A stretch of DNA of 64,000 nt from Pontederia crassipes (taxonomy: Eukaryota > Streptophyta > Magnoliopsida > Commelinales > Pontederiaceae): the NCBI GenBank assembly GCA_030549335.1, contig CM060188.1:1116001-1180000 (forward strand). Reading direction: 5' to 3'. The notes under the pieces are model-generated. The model searched no databases. It saw only the letters and a list, made by a program, of their open reading frames with translations, and was not told the DNA's origin. Both the position numbers and the translations under genes were made by a program. Below are positions 36,148 through 50,082 of the stretch, piece after piece (within the stretch, counting starts at the first letter, position 1; each line of letters begins with the position of its first letter).

Positions 36148-38108
36148 ATTATATTAATGTTGATGACAACTCTTAGAACTTGCTACAACTTAGTTTCTTC
36201 AAGCGCTATACAAATGTTGATGACAACTTAGTTTTATAGAGAAGCATAGATGAGCCAAGTTGATCCTGAGCATGTGAAGACATGACACACGTCCCCTCAA
36301 GTTGGCGGCGGAAGAAACTGCAGTGGCAACTTGAATTCGATAACCTTCATCACTGTTGTAACTCATCACTTAAGTGCACCCCCTATTTGTTCACCACTTT
36401 CATTAGCTTCTTCAGGACCTGAGAGTTCAGTAGAAATGGCACGTTGAAGAGCCAATCAGTGATGGGTCTTCCTTAATATGCAACATTCTTTTTTTTTTTT
36501 TTGTCAGCTGGATTTGTCAATTTCTCAATCATTGAGGACCCAAGTGGTGCAGGATGCTGCCGCTGACTAGAAGCATCGAGGCACCGGACAACCTTTGCTA
36601 TATTCGCCCCCTCAAGCTGAATATCCAACTTGAGAAGATCTTCCGTGGTAGATCATCAAACATCTGCACACATCTCGTATACATTATGAGCAACAGCCAT
36701 CAAGTTGCAGAGTGAGAGAGCAAGAAGCTGCAACTTCTTGCTATCACCAGAGAACATAACTGAAGACATGAAAGAGATCGCGGCTTGAAGACAACTCACT
36801 GGCAGATGCCATTTACTGTCGCCATTCATCTTCGACCAAAGAATAGAGATCTTCTTTGGGAGGCAATCCTTACAGGGACACTTTGACTTCTTTGACTCCA
36901 TATCTTTGGTGCCATCTTCTTGAAGGTGCATCCATGGAGGCATTTTTGGAGTGTACTCCCTCGACACCACCTCCTCTGATGGTGTACTCTCTCGACACCA
37001 CTTCCTCCTTCCTCCCACCTTTGCTCAACACCATGCATTCTTGAAGATGCATCCATGGGGGCATTTCTGGAGCTAAAGAAGACAAGAATTCGACAATGCC
37101 AAACACACTCGGACTTCAACATAAAAAGAATCAATGAACAAAGGCATCAGAGGATGATCGGAGACAACATTTCTCTTATCCTCAACTCAAAGAAGAAACA
37201 AAGATTAGCTCATAGAAGAAGAAGATAAGAACACAGCCAAGATTCATGAAAGAAACACAAATAAGAAAGAAACACATGGAGAACGTCGAAATGAACTGCG
37301 ATCTAACGTTAGTTCCAAGTAGATCGATAGAGAAAAACAATATTAGAAAAAAGAAGTTGAAGATGAAGTTGCAATCGTCGATGAATAGGATCAAACTGTA
37401 GTCGGGAAGAGAAGAGACATGGAGAACAAGAACGAAGACGATCGGAGATGAATGTAATCTTCTTATCTCCAAAAATTACAAAATGATCATTGATAAAAAA
37501 TGGAAGAATCAAAGAAGAGGAACAATTGATGATTACCAGCGCATTCATCGGGATCTCAGTGCATTCAACGGGATCTCAGCGCGTCGACAACCAGGTCAAG
37601 AACGTTGATGAAGAGATTGACCAGATCTGCATCGTCCGGGACTTGTGGGCACCATCTATGCTGGCGAAGCTTCAGCCGGCAACAATTGACTGAGAGAAGC
37701 AGCAATTGTCCACTTCCGACAGCTATGGCGATGAGTTGCGATGGACAAGGAGCTCACGCGGATCAAGAGGTGCTTGGCTCTGATACCATGTTAAAAATCA
37801 TCCCGAGCTTCAATAGTGGCGATCGGTTGCAGATCAAGAAGAAAAGGAAAATTGCAGAGGAGTGACAGAGAGAAAAGAGTAAAGGTGTGATTCTATTCAA
37901 AACGAAAGAAACTATTACAACTATGGCCACACAGTTACAAGGTTACATCTCTATTTATAGTGTAGGAACCGGCGTACATGAAAGATTAAATTGGTACACT
38001 AAAGCGCTATACTAATGTTGACGACAACTCTGTGAACCTGCTACAACTTAGTTTCTCCAGAGAAACAGAGGTGAGCCGAGTTTATCCTGAGCATGTGAAC
38101 ACACGACA

Positions 38109-39261
38109 CTGTGGTTGCCAACACTTTATTCCATCATTTTGAATTTTTATTCGATCCCTTTGATATTTGATCAGTCACTTTAATCCTTATGGCAACTACA
38201 AAAAAAATATGGTTAGAAATACACTGTGTACGTAATTAATTCTTGCTTTTAACTTTACAATGATTCCATTTCCCCCGTTTTTTAAAATAAAAGCTAAGTA
38301 TATATTTTTGGTTATAGTCCACAAAAACTTGGCACAATTTCCGATGCTTTTGCTGCTAATTAATTTCTTACTGTTCATTCGAGTCTAATCCTTATGACAA
38401 GAAGCGCTTCATTAAGGTAAGAGAGGTTGAGACAACCCTAGATGATTGCAAAGCACATTCATATGGCTCGTCAGAAAGATGGAATTGGAGCATCTGACTT
38501 TAGCTCCATTTAGAGTATATTCTTATTCAACTACTTAAACTCTAGAACTTGTGCTCAAATTTTCAACCAGATATCATTCTCTTTATATGTCAAGAATCAA
38601 CTCCCTCATGGTTCGCCCGAGATATGATCAGAGGAAGAAGAAGAAGGGTGCAAAAGCCGGAGGAGGAGGAAGAAAAAATAGAGGAAAGAAAACTAAACTA
38701 ATTCAATTCAAATGAAATGTTGATTACAACTACTCCATTCAACTATAGCGGACTCCCCTATTTATACTAACATGGGACCGTTACAAGTATGGATTAGAAC
38801 GATCTTTGCTACAATACGACACTGCTACAACTTTGGGAATTGAAGTTGCGAGACGTCGACAATGGCATGACTTCTGCCCAATGCGCCCAATGCTAAGTGA
38901 AATATATTTCACAATCTATTCAACTTAAAAGTACGTCATACTACTGTATTTTTTATGTGTGGAACCATAGAACAAGAATTTGATATCTAGAAAGTCATAT
39001 ATTCAACTTAAAAAAGGTCGTTCTCGCCGGAGGGGCATTGTCAGTGACACCAGAGGTTGAAGATGGAGTCGATCGACGACAATAGTTCGTCGGAGTAGAC
39101 CGAGCTAGGGAGTTGAAATTGTGGTGCGAAGTTGTATGCATGCCAAGAGTACGTGCATGTTCTTAATATGAGGCCCGTAAGTAGGTCAGTAAAGTGAGCT
39201 AAGGTATGGACTTCACCCAAATAATTAATCACTCAGAACGGACGAATCAGAACTCAATTTA
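38109..39261. other. Spacer with possible LTR scraps
   Basis: No gene is seen. The stretch about 38570-38900 (AGAAGAAGAAGAAGG, CCCCTATTTATACTAACATGGG) resembles a decayed LTR end but has no partner in the window. Confidence 0.35.

Positions 39262-39307
<46 letters not shown>
39262..39307. repeat. (AT)n microsatellite
   Basis: About 23 AT units with no interruption. Confidence 0.95.
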
Positions 39308-39309
<2 letters not shown>

Positions 39310-40368
39310 AAATGTGTGTGTAGTATTTTGACATAAGAAGTAATTTTTTTATTAATTCGTGAGAACTAATCGTTCAGATACCTTGAATGAAAAATATAAT
39401 AATAAAATAAAAAAGTAAGACATAAAATAATAATTAAAATCTATTAATATATTAATATTTAATATATAATTAAATACTATAATAAATATGAAAATTTATT
39501 ATTACAACACGATTAAATAGAAAAATTTTAAAGTAATTAGTGGGATAATATAAAATAAAATCATTCTAATGTAATATAAATTTAATTATGTATAATTCTT
39601 CTAAAAACATAAACAAAACTATGTAAGGAAATTATATTTTAATAGAATAAATATAATTATTATAAATACGGTTTACATTAATCTTATTTAATTAATAATG
39701 AAAATTTTAAAATTTTATTATACTGATAATAAATAAATTTGTTGTTTGTTAGTTACAATAAATAGTTAATAAAACATTTATTTATTACTAAATTTAAATA
39801 AATTTATTTTACAAGTTTTATTATAATGTATTATAAATAACTATATATGTAATATAAATGATATTATTAAATTGATATAAAAGCCAAAAAAACGTGTAGG
39901 GTTTTGCTTCTAGCAACAATAAAAAGATGTAATTTGAGGGTCAAATAACTTTCATTAGAACTTAATCATTGTTCTTTTATAGGTATTTGGAAAAAACCAA
40001 AGGAAACTAGGGCTGCCTCTTGCCCTAGTTCCCATGTCCAAGCAAGGCCAGTATTTAATTTCATTTTAAAAAAAAATCTTAGTTTCAAAATTGGTTAATT
40101 TATTTAATATTTAAATGTATCACGATTAAAAAAATTATAAATTAACAAATTTAAAGTTTTGAAAATAAGATAATCTCAGTTTACCATTTTTAAATTTATG
40201 TTTATTGATCATTCCTAAATCTTTATTTAAGTAATAAAAGGCGGAATGGAAGATAGACTCATCTAGGTGTTTTTGTACATAAAAAGTAAATTACTTATGT
40301 CGTAATAATGATAGTAATAAATTTTCAATTTGATTTTTTATGATTAAAAATATTAAAAGATAGTATTT

Positions 40369-40371
<3 letters not shown>
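39308..40371. other. AT-rich spacer upstream of the histone gene
   Basis: Extremely AT-rich, with no open frame or repeat that I can name. Confidence 0.5.
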
Positions 40372-40424
<53 letters not shown>

Positions 40425-40437
40425 AGAGAGAGAGAGA
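40372..40437. repeat. Compound (AT)n(GT)n(GA)n microsatellite in H3 promoter
   Basis: Three dinucleotide runs follow each other directly, ending about 180 bp before the histone start codon. Length change here could alter the promoter. Confidence 0.95.
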
Positions 40438-40604
40438 AGTTGGGCTAGTGATCCATTACCGCAGTAACTACCTCTTGTCACTTTCTCAAACCGCTTCGTC
40501 TTACTCGCCATTTCTTCTCCTATAAACATAAGCAACTGACCCTCTCATCTCATCTATCTATTCGTTTGAAGTGCATGCTACTTGTTCTTCTCCTTTCCCC
40601 TTAA

Positions 40605-41152
<548 letters not shown>

Positions 41153-41446
41153 CCTGCCCGCCCCTCCTCGCTCGTACGTACGTAGCATGCATGTCTCGTG
41201 TATAACAACACATGCATGCGTACGTGCGTGCGCGTGTGAGGCCTCCTGGCCGTCTTCTTCCAGTGTTGGGTTCGCACTTCGCAGTCGGCGACGCATGCAG
41301 TCTGTTTGAGTTCTACGTGCATGCAGGAAGGCTTGCGAATGCGGCTGGGTTTTGTGGCTTTCTGATAGTGATGCAGTTAACCTGACTGTTCGTGTGATCG
41401 ATGTTTGTAACCATGTGTTTCATGTATACGTACACTACTAAGACTT

Positions 41447-41488
41447 GTTTCTCTCTCTCTCCCCCCCCCCCCCCCCTCTCTCTCTCTC
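41447..41488. repeat. (CT)n-C16-(CT)n tract downstream of H3
   Basis: Sixteen C residues (41461-41476) flanked by CT dinucleotide runs, about 300 bp after the histone stop codon. Confidence 0.95.
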
Positions 41489-43799
41489 TATACATATATA
41501 TACGCACGCAATGGAATTAGTGTTTGGTGGTGTTCAAGTTTTTGACTTTTTTCACGTTGAAGTATATATCGTTTTAACTTTCTTCCAATATATATTTGCA
41601 AAAGTTTTTTCACGTTGAAATAGCCATATGCGAAGTAGACAACTAGACATAAACAAAAATATATATGCATGATGACCCCCAACTTGGAACGTTCTAGTAG
41701 TTCCAGTCAAACTTGGTGCAATACTGAATATGTGACAAGTAGCGGAAACTTTGTGGTGTAAAGTGTAAATTGTAAACCATGAAAATCCTTGAGTAATAAC
41801 TACTGTTCAAATCTATACTTTCTCTAATCATCTTAACTATATTAAATTTTAATTTCGAATATGCGTTGACTTAATTTTGATCTTATTAGTTGTAATCCGA
41901 AAAAAAAATATGTGTAAGAGGGCCAAACCCAAGTTTCTATAAATCAAGAAGAAATACGACTACAATACGATTAAAGATTGTCACAAGTGGCGTGCAAATG
42001 ATCACGGCAGTATGTAATTAATATCATATCATAACTCAAAAAAGCCATAAAGAAAAATTGCCTATCATCAGAGTCCAACATATACATAATAAAAAAGTTA
42101 CTAATTGCTTGAAACTACATTAATTTTTTATTAAAATATATATATTACTACTGTGACACCAAAAAATGTTTACCATCTCTTTTTATATTCAGTAAACCGA
42201 ATTAGCAAAAGTAGGGATCTCATTTCTCTACTTTTGATTTTTAGACAATAAGTCGTGTATCCATCGAGAAATATATATAACGTTTAGTAAGGGGAGTTGG
42301 GAAGTTGGCCTATTAAAAATTTTTGAGATAGTCATTTTAAATTTTTAATTACAAGTCAATTAATGGGTTCACACCGATGTGTATAGAAAAAAAAGATAAA
42401 AAATGTCATTAATAATATTAATTAATTTTGGGACATTTATTGAGGTTTGGTAATCTAAATCGAAATCAAGCTGCAACTAAGATCTAGTTCTGATTGGTTC
42501 CACTTATTTCATAGAATTATATTATTGTAGCAATTTTTTAAATTTTTTTGTTGACATGATGGGTCTTTTTTTAAAATCAAATTTTCTTTTTTTCCCTTTT
42601 CTTATTTTCTCTTTTTGACATCTCTCACGAAATAATTTATTTATTAAATATAATATTTTTATTATTAAATGATTAATTTAATATTATTTATTACTTATCA
42701 TATTATAACTTTTTTCTTTTCTGTTGAATATAATGATTGAAATATACAAATTTATATTTAAATAATGTATTTTTGACAATTTTTTAAAATGAAAATTTAA
42801 TTTTTTACTATTATTTTTTATTAATTAATAAAATTATATTTTATATTTACAATACCTATATCTTATTTAAACACTCACTAAAATTAATTTATTATATCAC
42901 ATTAATTTTTTAGTTCATTTTCATTACGTTCATTTGTTAAAATACACTCCAAACTAATATGTCAATTCAATTATTCAGATAAGATGGAGCAATGTTACAT
43001 CCTCCAAATAATTCTTCTAAAAATCATCCTAATATCTCAGAAGCAATAATTTTATCAACTTTTAAAGTATTTTAGAGTTAGGAGAATTTTTAAAAGGATG
43101 AATCATTTTTCTTTAAAAAAAATAAATGCCCTCTACCTTTGATATTTATTCAGCGCTATTCTCAATTTTCATTTTGTAACTAGACTGGCGTCCATTTTTT
43201 AATTTATTTCACCAACTGTGATCGAGTGTTTTCTAATTGAAATGTCGATGTGTCATTTACGCGACGATTTTTTCTCTTCATCATCAAGCAATCATTCGAC
43301 GTGACATTAATAAATAATAATAATAATAAATGAGGAGTCACCCCCTCTTCTACGACTGCGCGTAAGCAGAGAGGTCGATGCAAAGGGAAGTGACTCCCCT
43401 TCCCTGTGTTGCCTTATTTTTTAATATTATTTTTTGTAATAAATAAAAAAATTAAGAACAATCTTATTATAAAATGAAATATGAAAATAGCATTGAGAAA
43501 GTGATTATCCCTATTTTACTATCTAAACGTCAGCTAAATGTCACAAATACTTCACCAAGTTAGTGACTTTTTGCCTCTTGTACAAACTTTGTTGATACGT
43601 CAAATTCTTGAAGTGCTTTTTGTGAGAAAAAGAAGGATTTGGTTCACATTGTTAACTGGTTAGTACGTAATAAATGCTATCTGACATGACACCCCTTTTT
43701 TTTTGTCCCAATCAAAATCGGTCAAATAGATGTCGAACCGGCCGGCTCAAGGACCGGCCGATTCAACCAAAGAAAGAACAAATAAAAAAAATGCCAGGA
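41489..43799. other. AT-rich intergenic sequence
   Basis: No gene is seen. Near 43736-43768 there is an imperfect inverted repeat, AACCGGCCGG/CCGGCCG, just upstream of the next gene. A short AAT triplet run lies at 43315-43330. Confidence 0.5.
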
Positions 43800-43929
43800 A
43801 AAAACGGCCACAGGACTAAAACTCCCCAAGCCAAAAAAAATCGAGTGCCCTAATCCCCAAAATCCTCAGTTGCAGACGGCGACGGCGACTCCAGGCGGCC
43901 TGGCGAAGTCCGATCGTCTCCCCTCGCTG
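43800..43929 (+). promoter_or_regulatory. Probable first 5' UTR exon of the BPC gene
   Basis: A GC-rich stretch (GGCGACGGCGACTCC) ends in a donor-like site, CGCTG|GTATTC at 43929, and the first coding exon begins after an acceptor CTACAG at 45549. This implies a leader intron of about 1.6 kb; the exact start and splice are inferred. Confidence 0.35.
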
Positions 43930-45573
43930 GTATTCTCCGTCTCTCCCTCCCCGTTCTGAGCTCGCCTCGACTCGCTTCATGCCAAGATCGTCTGCGCTCG
44001 CGCAGGCGGTGTTCGCCGCAGTTGCGCGGGCGCAGTTCCGGTCCTGCGCAGGCGCAAGCGCTACATACGAGCTGCTCATTATATTTATAGTTCTCTCATT
44101 ATTTTGCATTCGCCATTTCTGCTGTTTACTACCGCTGAACAATTGAAGCTGTTCGCCATGCCGTGGTGCCGCAGGAGCATTATCTTTGTTTACTCCTAAT
44201 TATTTTATAGTTTATAAGATCACAGATTTTTGGCCTGATCGATTACTGATTTGTTGGCTTTTGTCGCTGGAATAGAGCAAAACTAGAGAATAAAAATGAG
44301 GAAAATGTGTGGGTGGAAAATAAGTGTACCGGGAGATGCAGTAAAAAGGGCACAGTATTTTCCTTTTTGTTTAACATAATAAGTGCACTGATGGGGTTAC
44401 ATAAAATAGCATGTCATTACGAGTTCTAATACCAGGGTAAAGGATGCGTAGGTCTCTTGTGTGAAGCAAAAGAAAACTGAAAAAGGGCTTCTTTCAATTA
44501 ATTAATCACGTAAAGTAAATAATGCCTTCTGGCATACCTGGAGATTGACATCAATGTTTCAGTTCCATATATGTAAAGAATGATATTTTTTTTGGGGGTC
44601 GATAATTGAATCGCATTATCATAGTTCATAGTCCACCAACATTCAGAATATAAATGAATAGTGAAAGATAAAAGAAGCTCCTGAGCATGTTCACTTTTTT
44701 CTTGTTTTTCTTTCCCTTATTGATCCAACTCTATTTCTTTCTGAATGTGTCTTCTCCACTTTTGACCTGTCAAGTCTCTTCTGAATTATCATTCTTGTTA
44801 TTTGATTGTGTATGCATACAAAGTTAGTGACATGTTATCATGTATCAGTCTGTTAGTTGCCTCATATGTATCCTTTCCTAATCTGCTGTTCTCATGTAAT
44901 TTTCTTTTCCCTAATATATAGATTGCTGTTTTTTTCTTCTAGGATTTTAAGCTTGTTTTGTAGGATATGGCGTTGTCTGAAAGTGCTGGTGAATCTCAAT
45001 CAGTTTTTAGAATATGTGCTTCTGGTAAAATTTGTTTGCAATTTCCTTATGATTTTCTTTTGTTAGAACTTGTATCTGACTATGGTTATTGATCATTACT
45101 CTAGGGTCTAGGGGTTTGAGACTCGAAAACATGTTTATGTGATAACTATTAAGATTTGACAAATACGTTCTGTCATGTGTATTGATTTAGTACATATTTT
45201 ATTATGGGTTGTTTCGCTGTTCCTGCCATATAGTTTAACTGGTTCGAACTGAACTGGAAACCTTGTGGGTTGATGTCAGGTTCAGTTGTGACAACATTGA
45301 CTGCAACTAGTGAGATTCCTTAGCATTTCATTTTATGTTTCCAGCTTAGCAGAAGAGGCTGTCAATTGTTTGTGTCGAAATGTTGGAGATCTGGGTGATT
45401 ATCTAGAGCTAGCTTCTTGTGGTCTTGTTATATCGTCTCACGATAGTAAGTAATTTATATTCCTCCACAAACCCACCTCCTTCCTTGTCCCTACTAGAAG
45501 AAAAAACATCTCCATGCTCTAAGTAAATATATATCCTTTCATACTACAGAGATACCTCGCCAACTGAATTGTT

Positions 45574-48200
45574 ATGATGGATGAGGGTGGGCAAAGGGAG
45601 AATGAGAGGCACAAAATTGATCAATACAAATCAATCCATGCCCAGGTATATGTTATTGTTGCCTCCTCCCTTTACTTCCATTGATTCTATGGTATTGCAT
45701 GACAATGAGATGGTAGTGAAATTGCCTTATAACAACTTGATTAGTATGCAGATTTAAGTAAAGAAGCAGTTGCTTGGATTCTGTAACATTTTTATTTCCA
45801 AAACATTTGGAATGAATGTGATGGCATTATTAATCTGAAAAATTACCCACTCAGATCCCTAATGCAAATTATGAAAGTTCACCTGTGTGTTTGTCATCTT
45901 AGTATAAATATGCTGACCACATATTGGCAGCATAAACATGTTTGCTTTATTGAATTAGCATCTTAGTAATGTGGAGATGCAACTGTAGACTCTGGTTTCA
46001 TTCTTCAAAACAAAAAACAAGCTGTACTGTGGTTTCATGATTTCTTTTTGGGAATTCAAGGTTCAACTGCAGTATTCTGTTGCTTGAGAAGTGGATTAAC
46101 CTTAAAGTAAGCATTACCTTGTATCATTCAATGAACTATACAATCTGATCCCAAAGCAACTTCTTTATGTATTGTGCCATTGCCCTCACTCTTTGGCTTC
46201 ATGTAGTTCAAACTGAACCTTTGCTATAGTCCCAATCAAAACTGAGTCCTGCAACTTTTGCATACTTTGTCATGTAGTTTTGGTCACATATTACTTTCTG
46301 TCAAACAACTGGTGTGGAATATACTGTGCGACTTTTCTTTCCTTCTAGTTTTAGTTTTTTGTTTTTTTACATGAAGTCTGAATATAACTTTTTCGTCCTT
46401 TGTCCAGCGATTAATCCTGGAATTCAAGCTTAGCGATATGATAATATCATAATAGATAGGATAGCATATAGGATGCACATAGTGAGTGGAAGTGGAGAGC
46501 TAGGGTCGTGACTGGGGGGATGATGAAGCAGAGACAACTTGTATTTTGGGATGTTTATATTAAAGCGGATTCTCAAATACGAACAAGGATCATAGGAGTC
46601 CAATTGTTCATGAACAGCGCTAAACATACTACAAGATTGTTGGGATTTGAGAACCTCCAAGTGTTCTGATAATTATGTTATAAAGCATTCTCATAGATGC
46701 AACTAGAGTTGTGGTTTTTTGACATGTTATGCGGGATGTAATCTCTGATGTTGCAGACTTTTTTGGGATGCACCTCCCTTGGGTGTTGTGCTCCAACATT
46801 ATAATTGAAGTGTTCTTATGTTGTTTGTAGATAATTCCCTTCTATAAAAATTGTGAAAACTGTACATCTTTTCCCTAATCAACAAAATAGCACAATCAAC
46901 TGTTGGAGATTCAGGATATGCCTTATGTTTTGTTAACCTTCTCAAAAAAGAAATTAAAGCATGTAATATCTATTTTTTTTTTTAGAGAAATCAGGTACTC
47001 TGTACAAAATGTTGCATTTTATCTGCCAATCTTACATGCTGCTTTATCTGACATTTGAAACAACTCATGTGAAATTATGAACAACAGCCCACATGATAAG
47101 TGCAAACATGCAGATCTAACTATGTAAACTTTTCAATGCGAAGATGAGTTTGTATTAAATTATGAGCACTGCATTTTTATGTCCAGATAATTCACTGTTC
47201 TAGATCTGCTCTGAACTTACCTCTTCTTTGTTATGCTTAGTGGATGGGGCCCCAGCATCACTTGAAGGATAATCAATCCGTAAAGCTGATCGTTTCTGAG
47301 CGAGATAAAGCTTTCCAGGAACGTGACTTGGCTCTAGCTGAGAAGAAAGCTGCTGTAGTTGAGCGAGATATGGCACTTCTCCAGCGAGATTCTGCGATTG
47401 CTGAGCGAAACACTGCCATCATGGAACGCGACAATGCTATTGCAGCACTTGAATATGCCCGTGAGAATGGTGTGTGTCCTAACTGCGGACCTGGAGCTCA
47501 ACGTCGGACAAAACATGTTTACCATCAGCAGCAACATCACCTTCAACACCTCCACCCTCAACCGCCCCAGTTGTCTGATGCCCCTTACAACCCCAACAGA
47601 GAGACGCAATATGAGGGTTTCCATATGCCAACAACCTCAGAGAATGGAGCAAAGTCCCCAAAAACTAAAAGACCAAGGAAAGACACTAAAGCACAGCCTT
47701 CAGCATTGAAGAATCCATCAAAAGCTCCTCGCAAGAGTAAAAAGGGTGGGAATGACAATCTGAACAAGCAGGTCACAATTGCCAAAGCAACAGGTGATTG
47801 GAGAACCCAAGTTGGGGTGGGAGAAGACCTAAACAAACAGGTATCAGTCTCAAAACATCAGCAATGGAAGACTCAAGACCTGGGCCTTAATGAAGTTACA
47901 TTCGATGAATCTATGATGCCCTCCCCAGTGTGCTCATGCACAGGAAAATATCAACAATGCTACAAGTGGGGCAATGGAGGCTGGCAGTCAGCCTGCTGCA
48001 CTATGACGCTCTCAATGTACCCATTGCCGCAGATGCCTAACAAGCGTCATGCTCGGGTTGGAGGGCGCAAGATGAGCGGCAGTGCATTTAGAAAGCTTCT
48101 TAGCAGGTTAGCAGCAGATGGACATGATCTTTCTCTGCCTGTGGATCTCAAGGATCATTGGGCTAAACACGGAACGAACCGCTACATTACAATCAAATGA
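45574..48200 (+). CDS. BBR/BPC (GAGA-binding) transcription factor, class II
   Basis: Exon 1 (45574-45645; an in-frame second ATG is at 45577) encodes M(M)[18 protein letters not shown] and exon 2 (47241-48200) the rest; CCCAG|GTATAT and GCTTAG|TGG join them to 343 residues. Residues about 40-100 are an alanine-rich coiled coil with heptad ERD/ERN repeats, as in Arabidopsis BPC4/BPC6. Basic patches ([13 protein letters not shown]) near 155-190 can act as nuclear localisation signals. The C-terminal BPC DNA-binding domain begins near Cys255 ([20 protein letters not shown]) and continues with CCT and the motif RMSGSAFRK-like [11 protein letters not shown], ending [15 protein letters not shown]. 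These nuclear proteins bind GA-repeat DNA and recruit Polycomb components. The length agrees with BPC6 (about 342). The intron between the coding exons is 1595 bp. Confidence 0.95.
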
Positions 48201-49633
48201 CTTGTGGGAAGACATCGGAAAAGTGGTCTTAGATAACTTTGTCGATTGTATTATGTTCCCTTGTAAAACTGTTGCTACAGAGACTGCATATTAGCCTTGA
48301 TCTTGTGGGCAAATGGTTGAGCTTTGTGATGCTCCATTTGTTGATCTTGTTTATGTTGAACGTACAAAGATGCGTTCAAATGGAACCGACTGTTCAGCGC
48401 ATCTTGCACGAGCATGTTAGGAAAAAGACTTAATGAAGCACTCGTTTAGTTGCCCTTCCCTTGTAGCTAAAGTGTTGTTGATCTTGTTTATGTTACATCA
48501 GATTCTCTTGATCTATATTAATTCAAATTTACATACGACTGCATAGTTTTGTAACCAAATCACAAGAAAACTACAGCTCAACAAGTAATCTCCTATAAGT
48601 GGCGTTGAGAATGCAACTGCACAGTCTTTTTTATTGGGAGTTTGTTTGATTGGGTGTAAAAGAAAAGAAAATTATGGAAAAAGATAATTCGATTTTCCTT
48701 GGTTGAATTTTAGTTGGAAGAAAAAAGTCTTCTTTTTCTTTCATTCCTAAAAAAATATATTTAACACACACTTTTACTTTTATTTGATAATATATATACA
48801 TAATGAAATCATTTATATAAAATATTATTTAATTTTATCCTTTTTCATTCGTTTTTCTTCCACTTCTCAATCTTCACTTTTCTTTAATCTTCACTTCCCC
48901 TTAATTAAATTTGAACTAAATATTCACGAAACTAAATTGACGTTTTCTCGGATTGACACGTGAAAGAAACTTTACATGTTACACATATCTTCAAGCCAAA
49001 GTTAATAGAGTATCCATGTTGCAATTAATACAAAGACATTCCAGTTTTGATTTTGCAATTTTACTAACCGAAACATATAACATCTTTTAAAAGGCACACA
49101 GTAATGGAGAAATTTATTAATAAATAAAAATGCAAAGAATCAATACATTATATGAATTTAGGTTCTTGAATGATTGAATGGAAAGTTGTAATATTACAGC
49201 AACCTTGAGGCCTCTTCTACAATCACTACGGTTTCAGCCTCTTCTGCAAAGACGACATCCCTCGTCTTTGTTCTTTTAGAACCAAACCACTTCCAAGCCT
49301 TCGTTAAAGATCATTCGCGGCTTCAACTCATCTTTTTTCGATACATATAGCAGGAACCACGCACTAGATTCTAAATAAACAAAAAGGAACAACTTGATTT
49401 GACGAAAATTGCTGAATGAATCCGAGCAAGATGCTGTGAATGCAACAGAAAAAAAAAGGGGAATGAACAGAAAAGAAAGGCCTCAGAACGATCTAATACT
49501 TAAAAATTCCCATAAGTTGGTATCCAAAATTAAATCACCGACAGACAAAAAACAGCAAAAGTATTGGATACAAAAAAATGGCGTTCCAGATGGAGAAAAG
49601 AAGAAGATTCAAATAAACAAAAGCATGAGCAAA
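48201..49633. other. BPC 3' UTR and spacer before the snoRNA unit
   Basis: The BPC 3' UTR probably extends to about 48500. 48640-48950 is AT-rich and MITE-like (GTTTGTTTGATTGGG), but I found no partner end. 49194-49301 on the minus strand could be read as a short terminal exon (…SKRTKTRDVVFAEEAE…, stop at 49194-49196), or simply as the 3' part of the snoRNA transcript; I cannot decide. Confidence 0.35.
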
Positions 49634-49721
49634 AATGTGTCAGATTTCAATGTTATCAGCACAGATAATTGTTATCAGACAGGGATAACTGTATTTTGCT
49701 AATTTTCTCATCATCCACATT
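49634..49721 (-). ncRNA. Box C/D snoRNA guiding 25S rRNA methylation
   Basis: On the minus strand this 88-nt RNA has terminal stem AATGTG...CACATT, box C ATGATGA (49708-49714), box D' CTGA (49675-49678), a C'-like TGATAA and box D CTGA (49640-49643). The 13 nt directly before D' (49679-49691) are complementary to ACAGGGATAACTG, a near-universal large-subunit rRNA sequence in the peptidyl-transferase region. By the box D plus five rule, the 2'-O-methylated base would be the second G of GGG. Yeast snR38 modifies this neighbourhood, so it may be the plant counterpart; that identity is from memory. It works in the nucleolus with fibrillarin, Nop56/58 and the 15.5K protein. Confidence 0.82.
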
Positions 49722-49833
49722 ATCGTGAATACTACTAAGAATCTAATACGAACGTAGAAGCACTCAAAATCTGTCCTTTAACATGAAAGTCAATTATTTG
49801 GACCAAAAAGAGAAGTAAAGAATACAAGTGATA

Positions 49834-49929
49834 GCCCATCAGATCTTCCTATTCAAATGAATACTGAATCATGGCACTCCACCTTTGAGGTTAGATGCAT
49901 CACTTCATCTATGTGTTCATCATTTAGGC
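49834..49929 (-). ncRNA. Second box C/D snoRNA, same transcript
   Basis: On the minus strand this 96-nt candidate has box C ATGATGA (49917-49923), box D CTGA (49839-49842) and a closing stem GCCTA/TGGGC. D' and C' are not clear. The segment before box D (ATAGGAAGAT) could pair with the 25S sequence TCTTCCTAT over nine bases, a weak match. It lies about 110 nt upstream of the first snoRNA in the same orientation, which is typical of plant polycistronic snoRNA genes. Confidence 0.6.
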
Positions 49930-50082
49930 ACCCTGACGAACAACAAAAAACAGAGAAAAATCTACAAGATAAAGCAAAACAAACTATAAAACACTCCACG
50001 AAATATACAAAGAAAAAAATACGTCACGGCCGAAAAATCGGTGCTCGAGTCAATAACGAAGCTGGAAGTGGTGGTGGGCGTT

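Larger units (their letters stand above)
33168..38108 (-). mobile_element. Non-autonomous LTR retrotransposon fossil with nested insertion
   Basis: One LTR is 37789-38108; its partner is split into 33168-33382 and 36148-36287 by a later insertion. Both start TGTTA(A/G)AAATCATCCCGAG on the + strand. Next to 37789 the minus strand has TGGTATCAGAGC, a Met primer-binding site, so the element reads on the minus strand. A purine-rich tract adjoins 36287. The internal part (about 1.5 kb, 36288-37788) encodes none of the usual gag-pol domains, so it is a non-autonomous family. Local small repeats occur near 36920-37060. Moderately old; no clear flanking duplication was found. Confidence 0.75.

Noticed and set aside
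36656-37134. Overlapping minus-strand frames of about 100-120 codons
   Set aside because: They lie in the non-coding interior of the non-autonomous LTR element with local repeats; no gag-pol domain recognised.
43816-44142. 108-codon minus-strand frame
   Set aside because: It is antisense to the GC-rich leader exon and first intron of the BPC gene, with no recognisable domain.
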